Assembly: GCF_016461715.1 (NCBI RefSeq)
Contig: NZ_JAEMUI010000024.1
Coordinates: 1-64,000, forward strand
DNA length: 64,000 nucleotides
Direction of reading: 5' to 3'
From: Marinomonas spartinae
GTDB lineage: Bacteria > Pseudomonadota > Gammaproteobacteria > Pseudomonadales > Marinomonadaceae
In this document: positions 50,322-57,900 of the stretch, in pieces
Layout: each line of letters starts with the position of its first letter
How positions within the stretch are numbered: the stretch's first letter is position 1
Notes under the pieces: generated by a model
Database searches by the model: none
Told to the model about the DNA's origin: nothing
What the model saw: only the letters and a program-made list of their open reading frames with translations
Position numbers and translations under genes: made by a program

Positions 50322-50738
50322 TTACTTCTTCTCTGGTATCACGGCGATGACATCGATTTCCATAAGCCACTGTGGTTGCGCCAAGCCAGCCACTACCAAG
50401 CCTGTTGAAATGGGAAAAACGCCTTTTAGCCATTTGCCCACTTCGCGATAAACGGGTTCGCGGTAGCGTGGGTCGGTAATGTAGGTGGTGGTTTTTACTA
50501 TGTGGGACAAATCACTGCCCGCTTCTTCGAGCAGCTGCTTGACGTTTTTCATGGCTTGTTCCGCTTGTGCTTGCGGATCCCCTAGGCCAATGAGATTACC
50601 TTCAAAATCGGTACCGACCTGACCGCGAACATAGACCGTATTACCCGCCACAACGGCTTGGCATAAATCATTATCAAGTGATTGATTAGGATAGGTTTCT
50701 TTGGTGTTAAACATGCGAATTCGTGTGTGTGTCGGCAT
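50322..50738 (-). CDS. RidA/YjgF family protein
   Basis: 138-residue homologue of the enamine/imine deaminase RidA, which hydrolyses reactive 2-aminoacrylate-type intermediates to keto acids. The chorismate-mutase-like fold is covered: VVAGNTVYVRGQVGTD, QAEQAMKNVKQLLEEAG, VKTTTYITDPRYRE and a C-terminal PQWLMEIDVIAVIP. The arginine normally found in the RidA motif near CVEVARLPK is not obvious (the equivalent stretch reads AGLAQPQWLMEID), so it belongs to a divergent Rid subfamily whose activity may differ. Thirteen bases from the DUF1028 gene. Confidence 0.82.
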   Translation of the reverse strand: MPTHTRIRMFNTKETYPNQSLDNDLCQAVVAGNTVYVRGQVGTDFEGNLIGLGDPQAQAEQAMKNVKQLLEEAGSDLSHIVKTTTYITDPRYREPVYREVGKWLKGVFPISTGLVVAGLAQPQWLMEIDVIAVIPEKK

Positions 50739-50749
50739 GATGGTGGCCT

Positions 50750-52009
50750 CTAAATGTTATTTGGATAGTACTGGTATTGGCGTTGAATCACGATTTGGTC
50801 TGCGATGTATTTTGCATCGTGCCAAACGCCCCAGATAAAGGTAGAACCACGACGTGATAACCAAGGTAAGCCTAAAAAGTACACACCGGCTTCGCTGGAA
50901 ACACCGCGATGGTGCTTAGGTTGATGGTTCTCATCAAAGGCATTAACCTTCAGCCAGCGGTAATCCGTGGCGAAACCTGTAGCCCAAATAATCGTATTGA
51001 TGCCCGCTGTTTTCAGGTTAAGCTTAGTGGTTGGGTTGGTCATGCACTCAGGATCCGCTAGGAAGTGCCGAGCGTCTGGTTCCTCAGGTAAATCCAGACC
51101 GTGGCGAGCGACGTATTCATCCGCGCGGTCTAGCAGAGAAAGGTAGTTATCATCACCTGCACGAATATTCTTTGCCAAATCACCATCAAAGTATACGTCG
51201 CCATTTTCAAATGCACTGGTGCGACCAACAAGGTTCAGCCCCTGTGATGCTAACTCTCGAAAGTCGATGGTTTTGCCGCCTTCTGCACCGCTTACGGCAA
51301 TGGTGACATGCTCTTTGCCTGGCTCATTGGCTGCCGCATCCCATAACCCCAGTACGCCAAGCCACCAAACAAAGTCACGGCCTCGATAGCTACGAGGTGG
51401 TCGATCATGAGGGCCTACCGAAAGAAAGACTTGTTTGCCAGCACGGTTTAGTTCGTCGGCAATTTGTACGCCGGAAGACCCTGCTCCCACGACCAATACG
51501 GCGCCTTCAGGTAACTGCTCTGGGTTATAATATTTTGCAGAATGAATCTGGTAGAGCTCAGGGTCGGTCGGCGCAATGGATGGAATGATCGGAATTTGAA
51601 ACGGTCCAGTGGCGCTAACAATACGTTGCGCTTTAAAGGAGCCTTCTGATGTTTCGATGATGAAACCGCCGTTACCTTCATCGCGGACCGCACTAAAGAC
51701 TTCAACCCCCGTTTTGACAGGAGCATCAAACTTCTGGGCATAGGCTTGGAAATAGTCAGCGACTTTGTCTTTTGAGACAAAGCTGTCTGGGTGAGCACCT
51801 GGGAATGTCATGCCAGGGAAGCGGTCATGCCATGCGGGGCCATTTGCAACGAGGGAGTCCCATCGATGGCTTCGCCATGCTTCGGCAATACGGTTTTTCT
51901 CGAGTACGATATGCGGTACTTCTTGGCGAGTTAAGTGCTCGCTCATGGCAATACCTGCTTGGCCTGCCCCGACAACCAGTGTGTCGATGTCTGTAATAGT
52001 CACTGTCAT
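50750..52009 (-). CDS. Flavin-dependent monooxygenase (FMO/CzcO-like)
   Basis: 419-residue FAD- and NAD(P)H-binding oxygenase. FAD Rossmann motif G14-AGQAG near the N-terminus, WRSHRWDSLVANGPAW and FPG segments of the FMO class, the NADPH motif VVGAGSSG at 173-180, and an ATGF motif in IIWATGFATDY. It should insert one oxygen atom on a nitrogen, sulfur or carbonyl carbon of a small molecule. AAAGG before the start. It is first after the regulator in the minus-strand gene set and eleven bases from the RidA gene. Confidence 0.82.
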   Translation of the reverse strand: MTVTITDIDTLVVGAGQAGIAMSEHLTRQEVPHIVLEKNRIAEAWRSHRWDSLVANGPAWHDRFPGMTFPGAHPDSFVSKDKVADYFQAYAQKFDAPVKTGVEVFSAVRDEGNGGFIIETSEGSFKAQRIVSATGPFQIPIIPSIAPTDPELYQIHSAKYYNPEQLPEGAVLVVGAGSSGVQIADELNRAGKQVFLSVGPHDRPPRSYRGRDFVWWLGVLGLWDAAANEPGKEHVTIAVSGAEGGKTIDFRELASQGLNLVGRTSAFENGDVYFDGDLAKNIRAGDDNYLSLLDRADEYVARHGLDLPEEPDARHFLADPECMTNPTTKLNLKTAGINTIIWATGFATDYRWLKVNAFDENHQPKHHRGVSSEAGVYFLGLPWLSRRGSTFIWGVWHDAKYIADQIVIQRQYQYYPNNI

Positions 52010-52179
52010 GTGTAAATGCCTTTATTGCCGGATGTTAATTGCCCAAAAGGGATGAACTCAGCTTATGGCAGTGAATAAAGACAGTAAAATATTATAAATA
52101 TACGATCTAAATAGAAAAAATATCGATGGCATAAAATGTTTTTAATTTGTTCATCGAATTATGTTTAAGTTTGTTCTAT

Positions 52180-53094
52180 TTACTCTTCTTTATTATCAAG
52201 ATCGACACTGCGGCAATAATCCATAAATAAGCGCGCAGGATGCGTCGGTTCATTGGTTTTCAAATACGCCATGATTAAGGTTGAGCTTTCCATTTCATCT
52301 TCAATATCAAGATACGCCAGTTCTTGACCGTCGTAGGTAATATTGGTGCAGGGCTTGGTAACCAGCACAGAAAATCCTTGTCCCTGGCCCACCATGCAGC
52401 GGACCATTTCTATAGAGGGGGAAGCGTATGCAATCTCTGGATGCAGACCTTTCTCGGTAAACAAGCTTAAAAAATAATTTCGGCTGGGGATGACATCCAA
52501 TATGACCATCGGTTCGCGACTTAGTTCAGCCAGTGTCACCGAGCGTTTTTGTGCCAGTGGATGCTTGGCAGGCAGAAGTGCATAAGGCCTATGTGGCGCA
52601 TTTAAGGTTTCTTTGCGAATCGAATTATCCAGTTGCAGGTCATATAAAAAAGCAAGATCGAATTGACCCCGATGTAATCCCACCATGATTTCATGCTGTT
52701 CACCATCGTGCAGTTGAATTTCTATATCTGGGTATTGCTGTTTAAAGCCTGCGATCAACTTTGGAATGTAAAGAGGCGCAACCGATTCAAAACTCCCAAT
52801 GGAGATTTTGCCGCTGGCGATGTCGCTTGCCGCCAGTGTATTTTGCTCAAACTCATGGGAGAGTCTGAGTAGTTCTCGCGCCTTATCATAAAATCGTCGA
52901 CCGCTGGGCGTTAGCGAAACCCCTTGTGCGTGATGTCTGATCAAAAGCTGCTGCCCGAAGGAGTCCTCAAGGTTTTTGATGGCAATTGAAATAGAGGGTT
53001 GGGCGATGTGCAATTTACGAGACGCTTCTGCAATGCTTTCGGTTTCGACAACCGTTGCAAAATAGTAAAGCTGCTTTAAGGTGAAATACCGCAT
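52180..53094 (-). CDS. LysR family transcriptional regulator
   Basis: 304 residues: N-terminal winged helix (FTLKQLYYFATVVETESIAEASRKLHIAQPSIS region, 3-37) and an effector-binding domain of periplasmic-binding-protein fold (about 90-290). It lies between the flavin monooxygenase gene (same strand) and the divergently transcribed ABC transporter, the typical place for a local activator. Inverted and direct repeats at 53256-53317 are candidate binding sites. The inducer is presumably the cluster's substrate or an intermediate. Confidence 0.9.
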   Translation of the reverse strand: MRYFTLKQLYYFATVVETESIAEASRKLHIAQPSISIAIKNLEDSFGQQLLIRHHAQGVSLTPSGRRFYDKARELLRLSHEFEQNTLAASDIASGKISIGSFESVAPLYIPKLIAGFKQQYPDIEIQLHDGEQHEIMVGLHRGQFDLAFLYDLQLDNSIRKETLNAPHRPYALLPAKHPLAQKRSVTLAELSREPMVILDVIPSRNYFLSLFTEKGLHPEIAYASPSIEMVRCMVGQGQGFSVLVTKPCTNITYDGQELAYLDIEDEMESSTLIMAYLKTNEPTHPARLFMDYCRSVDLDNKEE

Positions 53095-53490
53095 GGGAAA
53101 GTACCTATAGAGAAATTATTGTTTGTTTTGATTAGTTTATAGTCTTTATATTGCAAGCGGTATGCCATCCGCTTGTTACCTTTCTATTTTCCAACAGATA
53201 GAAGGCCCTCTTGAGAAAGTCATTAAAAAAGTAACGTAGATAAATTAAATTTATGCACCATTTTGGTGTGATTTTTTGTTTTTGTTTGGTGCGATAAATA
53301 AAAGTACTTGTATTTATTTAAGTTAGTAGATGAAAGGGTGCTTTATTATGAGGCGAGTGGCTTAGATAGTTTTTTTAAAACTAGAAGAGAAAAAAATAAT
53401 AATTGCTAGGCGTCTAGATCTCCCTACATAGTGATGACACACATTTTGAGAGTTCGCTCTTATTCACTTATGAAGACAGGTCGCCATTCT
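53095..53490. promoter_or_regulatory. Divergent regulatory region with candidate LysR operators
   Basis: Non-coding and AT-rich. It contains CACCA-ttt-TGGTG (53256-53268), a second half-site so that TTTGGTGTGAT (53262) and TTTGGTGCGAT (53285) form a direct repeat 23 bases apart, and the palindrome ATAAATA-10-TATTTAT (53294-53317), which has the T-N11-A form favoured by LysR proteins. These are the best operator candidates for the transporter unit; none is proven. No strong sigma-70 promoter was recognised. Confidence 0.5.
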
Positions 53491-55011
53491 ATGACGTTTG
53501 ATTGGAATTACTTTTTCAGCTTATTTCGCTTAGCGGATTTTTGGTGGGCAAGCTTGACGGTGATAAAACTCAGCTTGGCCAGCTGGCTATTAAGTATTGT
53601 ATTCGGCTTTGTTTTAGCACTTGGAAAACAGTCTCGTTTTGTACTTTTAAATGTTCCAGCGAAAATTTATATATGGTTTTTTCGCAGTTTACCGCTCCTT
53701 GTGTTGCTCATTTTTGTTTACAACATGCCGCAGATTTTTCCCGCTAGCAGCACGGTTCTGGCGAGTCCTTTTTGGGCGGGATTGATTGCCATGGTGCTGT
53801 GTGAAAGTGCCTATATTGCTGAAATTCATCGTGGTGGCTTGCTCTCTATTCCGAAAGGGCAGGGGGAAGCGGCCAGAGCGTTGGGCATTCGCTTTGTCGG
53901 GATTCAATGGCTGGTGGTGATTCCGCAAGCTATCAGAGTTGCCTTACCCGCTTTAACAAACGAATACATTTCGATTGTGAAGTTGACGTCTCTGGTCTCA
54001 GTGATTTCCTTAACCGAAATTTTAATGGTAGGCCAACGTCTCTATACCCAGAATTTTTTGGTATTGGAAACCATGGCGGCGGTAGCGGCTTATTACGTCA
54101 TGATTGTGACAGTGTTTGATTTCTTATTAAAACAACTCGAAAACTACTTAGATGTGACAAGGGGAAAAAGTGCTCGTCAGCCATCGGTTGAACTCATGGA
54201 AAGTGTTCGTCGTGCCCCTGCCCATCCAGTGGTGCCACAGGCGGAGTTTGATGGACCCGCTCTGAAAGCGTCAAGACTGCACAAAAGTTATAACGATATA
54301 GAAGTGTTGGGCTCAGTCAACATGAGCGTGAATAGTGGGGAGGTCGTCTCTATTATTGGTCCTTCTGGCTCTGGTAAGACCACTTTGATCCGCTTATTGA
54401 ATGGGCTTGAGCAGTTGGACAATGGGGAAATTGATATTAATGGCAGTCCATTCTTGAAGCTATTGCGTCATGGCGCGGATAAATCGCGGTTTATTGAGCA
54501 TTCAGAGCACAGAACCAAGATAGGAATGGTGTTTCAAAGCTTTAACTTGTTTCCGCATTTAAAAGTTATCGACAACCTATTACTTGCGCCGCGCTATCAC
54601 AAAATGGGGAGCCGTACTGATCTGGAACTTCAGGCGTATCAACTGCTCGATAAGGTAGGCATGCTGGAGCACGCTTGGAAATATCCGCACCAATTATCCG
54701 GCGGTCAACAGCAGCGTGTCGCCATCGCGCGAGCTCTAATGATGCGGCCGCAAATCATGTTATTTGATGAACCCACTTCCGCTTTGGACCCCGAAAAAGT
54801 CAACGAAGTGCTGCAAGTCATCGAAGACTTGGCCCGCGAAGGCATCACGATGGTGATTGTTACCCACGAAATGAACTTTGCCTTCAAGGTTTCCGATCGA
54901 ATTGTCTTTATGGAGCAAGGGCGAGTGGTGTGTGATGACGCGCCGCAGGTCTTGAGGGAAGGGAGAAATCCTCGGGTAGAGGCCTTTCTGAAAGATGTCT
55001 CTTTGGCTTGA
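53491..55011 (+). CDS. Amino-acid-type ABC transporter, permease-ATPase fusion
   Basis: One polypeptide of 506 residues joins a HisM/GlnP-type permease to its ATPase. The permease (about 15-215) has five or so membrane segments and the EAA loop starting E126-AARALGI. A ~40-residue linker leads to the nucleotide-binding domain: Walker A GPSGSGKTT 290-298, signature LSGGQQQR 402-409, Walker B IMLFDE 422-427, switch H459. It is predicted to import a polar amino acid or related compound with the binding protein at 55934. Start chosen at ATG 53491 on N-terminal fit; ATGs at 53434 and 53470 are possible and no start has a strong Shine-Dalgarno. Confidence 0.87.
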   Translation: MTFDWNYFFSLFRLADFWWASLTVIKLSLASWLLSIVFGFVLALGKQSRFVLLNVPAKIYIWFFRSLPLLVLLIFVYNMPQIFPASSTVLASPFWAGLIAMVLCESAYIAEIHRGGLLSIPKGQGEAARALGIRFVGIQWLVVIPQAIRVALPALTNEYISIVKLTSLVSVISLTEILMVGQRLYTQNFLVLETMAAVAAYYVMIVTVFDFLLKQLENYLDVTRGKSARQPSVELMESVRRAPAHPVVPQAEFDGPALKASRLHKSYNDIEVLGSVNMSVNSGEVVSIIGPSGSGKTTLIRLLNGLEQLDNGEIDINGSPFLKLLRHGADKSRFIEHSEHRTKIGMVFQSFNLFPHLKVIDNLLLAPRYHKMGSRTDLELQAYQLLDKVGMLEHAWKYPHQLSGGQQQRVAIARALMMRPQIMLFDEPTSALDPEKVNEVLQVIEDLAREGITMVIVTHEMNFAFKVSDRIVFMEQGRVVCDDAPQVLREGRNPRVEAFLKDVSLA

Positions 55012-55036
55012 TTGCATACTGATGGAGTTGCTCGTG

Positions 55037-55906
55037 ATGGAACAATGGCAAATAGATCTGTACCACGAACAAGGTTTTCTTGTAGTGGATAACGTATTGT
55101 CTGAATCGGAAGTGGCTGCCCTTCAAGCAGACTTTGATGCATGGGTTGAAGACAGTCGACACTATGCAGAGCCTTGGGGAGAAACCTTAGACGGGCGTGC
55201 GCGGTTTGATATCGAAAGCGACCACCGCTCAGATCATCCCTCATTGCGTCGCGTTGCATCGCCAACTGAAATTTCAGCAGCATTCAAGCACACAGCGTTG
55301 GCGTCTAAAGTGGCACACATTGCGGGGCAATTAGTCGGCCACCGTGGCGCCCGTTTGCATCATAGTAAAATCAATTCTAAGTTGCCGCACACGGCAACTC
55401 AGGTGAAATGGCACCAAGATTTTCTCTTTACGCCACACAGTAATGATGACTTGGTAACCAGTCTCTTAATGATAAGTGATGTCACCCCTGAAAATGGGCC
55501 ATTACAAGTTATTCCAAGAAGCCATAAGGGACCACTTTTCTCACATTGGGATGGTGAGCGTTTTATGGGTTCAGTGAGTGCTCAAGTGGAGCAAGAACAT
55601 TGCCAGGTCCCCGTCGCCTGCTACGGCAAAGCCGGCTCAGTGTGCTTTATGCACACGCGCTTGTTGCATGCCTCTAGTCCCAATGAAACGGAATTTCCTC
55701 GAACTTTATTCATCAGTGTTTATGCCGCAGAAGATGCCTTGCCTTATGGTGACAATCCTTTGCCAAGCATTCATACCGGAACGCTTGTTTGGGGGACCGA
55801 TAGCGGTGAAATTCGCAGTACCGCGAACCAATTGAAATTGCCACAAAAACCCAAAGGTGCCTCCTTCTTTGTCCAACAAGCAGGAAAAGACCTTATCGGC
55901 GCTTGA
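55037..55906 (+). CDS. PhyH family Fe(II)/2-oxoglutarate dioxygenase
   Basis: 289-residue non-haem iron hydroxylase from ATG 55037, which has GGAG nine bases upstream; an earlier in-frame ATG (54995) overlaps the transporter gene. Iron ligands H126-x-D128 (WHQDF) and H211 (LLHASSPN), with R222 for 2-oxoglutarate. N-terminal YHEQGFLVVDNVLS is typical of the family. It lies between the transporter subunits' genes, so it probably hydroxylates the imported compound. It lacks features I would expect of ectoine hydroxylase, and ectABC is absent. Confidence 0.85.
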   Translation: MEQWQIDLYHEQGFLVVDNVLSESEVAALQADFDAWVEDSRHYAEPWGETLDGRARFDIESDHRSDHPSLRRVASPTEISAAFKHTALASKVAHIAGQLVGHRGARLHHSKINSKLPHTATQVKWHQDFLFTPHSNDDLVTSLLMISDVTPENGPLQVIPRSHKGPLFSHWDGERFMGSVSAQVEQEHCQVPVACYGKAGSVCFMHTRLLHASSPNETEFPRTLFISVYAAEDALPYGDNPLPSIHTGTLVWGTDSGEIRSTANQLKLPQKPKGASFFVQQAGKDLIGA

Positions 55907-55933
55907 TCCATTAAACTAACGAGAGGATTTCTT

Positions 55934-56785
55934 ATGACGTTATATACCTGTGTTAAACGCTCGACTATTCGTTCTGTCGTAACTGGTGTCGTGGGAGCGA
56001 GCATCTCTTTTGCTTCCTGCAATGCATTGGCTGATTTCAAAGAGCCTGGAAAGTTAATTGCGGGGTCGGATATGACTTTCTATCCCTATGAATACATGAA
56101 AGATAACACCCCAAAGGGATTTGATATTGAGTTTCTAGCCGGCCTTGGCAAAGTGATTGGTCGTCAGGTCGTCGATGTGGATACTCGTTGGGCGAACTTG
56201 ATCCCGGGGTTACGTGGTGGCCGTTTTGACATTATCAACTCTTCAATGTACATCACAGCCGATCGCTTGAAAGTCATTGATATGATTCCCTACCTAAAAA
56301 GTGGGGATGCTATCTTGTCTATTAAAGGAGCGGCCTATCAACCTAAAGTTCCTGAAGATTTTTGTGGGCATAAAGTTGGCTCCATGGCGGGGACTGCGTG
56401 GCTAAAGCCGCTTAAAAAACTGTCAAAAGACTATTGTGAAGCAAAGGGTTTGAAACCCATTTCAATCAGTGAATACCCAACGGACCCTCAGGCAACCCAA
56501 GCTATGTTATCTCATGCCGTTGAGGCACAAATTACCGATGCCGCTGTTGCGCGAGGCGTAGTAGAAAAAACGGGTAATCGAGTGGTGATTTCTTCCGATA
56601 CTCTGATCTACCCAGTGTTAAATGGCTGGGGGGTGAAAAAAGGCAACGAGGAGGTTCGTCAAGCCTTAATCAAAGGCTTAAAGGCGTTCAGTAAAACACC
56701 TGAGTACGCTGCTTTGCTGAAGAAGTACCACTTCCAAGCGCCGACTGCAGAAGATATTGCTCAGTTAATGCCGAAACAGCCTTAG
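55934..56785 (+). CDS. ABC transporter substrate-binding protein, family 3
   Basis: Periplasmic ligand-binding component, 283 residues. Signal peptide with cleavage likely after ALA (31-33). The mature part has the family-3 pattern: AGSDMTFYPYEYM, GFDIEFLAGLGKVIG, LIPGLRGGRFDIINSSMYIT and GTAWLKPLKK, the folds that bind polar amino acids and opines. Partner of the fusion transporter two genes upstream. Start preceded by GAGAGGA. The ligand cannot be predicted from residues alone. Confidence 0.88.
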   Translation: MTLYTCVKRSTIRSVVTGVVGASISFASCNALADFKEPGKLIAGSDMTFYPYEYMKDNTPKGFDIEFLAGLGKVIGRQVVDVDTRWANLIPGLRGGRFDIINSSMYITADRLKVIDMIPYLKSGDAILSIKGAAYQPKVPEDFCGHKVGSMAGTAWLKPLKKLSKDYCEAKGLKPISISEYPTDPQATQAMLSHAVEAQITDAAVARGVVEKTGNRVVISSDTLIYPVLNGWGVKKGNEEVRQALIKGLKAFSKTPEYAALLKKYHFQAPTAEDIAQLMPKQP

Positions 56786-57145
56786 CGCCACAATATAAGA
56801 GGGCATGATTCCCTCTTATATTGACGACATCATTGATGGATTTGTCTCGTCTTTATCCGCTTAGTGCTCATCATTGAGCGGGTCCTTCCTCCGTTTATCA
56901 TAGATAAAGCGATCGATCACGTTGTAGAACTATCCACATTTCCGTAAACTCCTACCTTTATTTAATAGGTTTATAAGATGTTTTTAGGCATCTTCTCTAT
57001 GGACAGGCACCAAAATAAGCAATTTTTTGAGTGTTATCGTAACAAAGGCTCCTAATCGGGGCCTTTGTTACAACTGAAGGGTGCTTAGTCGCCCCTATGA
57101 GAATTAAGCTATGCTACAAGCAAGTGGTAAGAAGAGGATAAGACA
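56786..57145. terminator. Intergenic region with two long perfect hairpins
   Basis: No gene. CAATATAAGAGGG (56791-56803) pairs perfectly with CCCTCTTATATTG (56811-56823), right after the binding-protein gene; it is a strong transcription or RNA-end barrier although no T run follows. A second perfect stem GTAACAAAGGC (57039-57049) / GCCTTTGTTAC (57061-57071) lies before smrA. Both could act on either strand. Confidence 0.6.
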
Positions 57146-57727
57146 GTGAAAGACGAAGATGATCCATCTTTGTTTGCTCAAGAAGTAGCGGGAATTAAGC
57201 CGCTGGAGAAGGGCGAGGTGTATTTAGGCAAAAAAGGCCCAGCTGTCGATTTTCAGGCTAGAAAACGGGCAGCGGTCATAGCCCAAGAAGCGGATAGTAA
57301 CCATTTGTCCCACGACTATGTGCAGAAGGTGTCGCCTAATGACATGCTGGAGTATAAACGCCCTGGGGTTCAAGATGGTGTCTTTAAGCGCTTAAGACAA
57401 GGCAAATACGCTATCGAATCGCGGTTAGACTTGCATCGTCGTACGGTGGCTCAAGCACGAGAACTGGTCTATCAGTTTGCGGAAGATTGTTTGCGTAACG
57501 ACATTCGTGTGGCGGTAATTGTTCACGGTAAGGGAGACCGTACCCCAGATCCTGATAACCAAGCGACGATTAAGAGCTATATTAACAAATGGTTGAGGGA
57601 TTTAGACATGGTGATGGCCTTTCATAGCGCGCAACGTCATCATGGTGGCCTCGGCGCTGTGTATGTTCTGTTTAAAAAGAGCGAGAAAGCCCGTCTAGAA
57701 AACTGGGAAAAACACCAAAAACGCTAA
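57146..57727 (+). CDS. smrA: Smr-domain protein, SmrA type
   Basis: 193 residues aligning with E. coli SmrA (YdaL): N-terminal DDPSLFAQEVAGIKPL, EYKRPGVQDGVFKRLRQGKY, and the Smr domain with LDLH at 94-97, VHGKG near 126-130 and HHGG at 165-168, ending ENWEKHQKR. Smr domains are nucleases; E. coli SmrB cuts mRNA at collided ribosomes, and SmrA is less well understood. Unlike E. coli SmrA, the LDLH motif is intact here, so activity is plausible. Confidence 0.88.
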   Translation: MKDEDDPSLFAQEVAGIKPLEKGEVYLGKKGPAVDFQARKRAAVIAQEADSNHLSHDYVQKVSPNDMLEYKRPGVQDGVFKRLRQGKYAIESRLDLHRRTVAQARELVYQFAEDCLRNDIRVAVIVHGKGDRTPDPDNQATIKSYINKWLRDLDMVMAFHSAQRHHGGLGAVYVLFKKSEKARLENWEKHQKR

Positions 57728-57809
57728 ACTGATCACCCACATCATGGGGCGTTAGCGTCAGTAAATAGAAAAGCTTTGTGTGAAGTTCGTGCAGTAAAAC
57801 TGACATCTT

Positions 57810-57818
57810 TGCTATAAT
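57810..57818 (+). promoter_or_regulatory. Extended -10 promoter of the M16 protease gene
   Basis: TGC followed by perfect TATAAT (57813-57818), an extended -10 element; no good -35 is seen. A perfect hairpin GCTGCCT (57830-57836) / AGGCAGC (57848-57854) sits in the leader about 45 bases before the start codon. Confidence 0.6.
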
Positions 57819-57900
57819 TTCAGCATTTTGCTGCCTTGAGTCTTGTCAGGCAGCCCCAAACATTATAAGTCATCGTATTCTAATTCAATCGAGGTAGAGA

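Noticed and set aside
55037-55906. Ectoine hydroxylase (EctD)
   Set aside because: Same superfamily and length, but the neighbours are amino-acid transport and oxidation genes, ectABC is absent and the EctD signature was not recognised.
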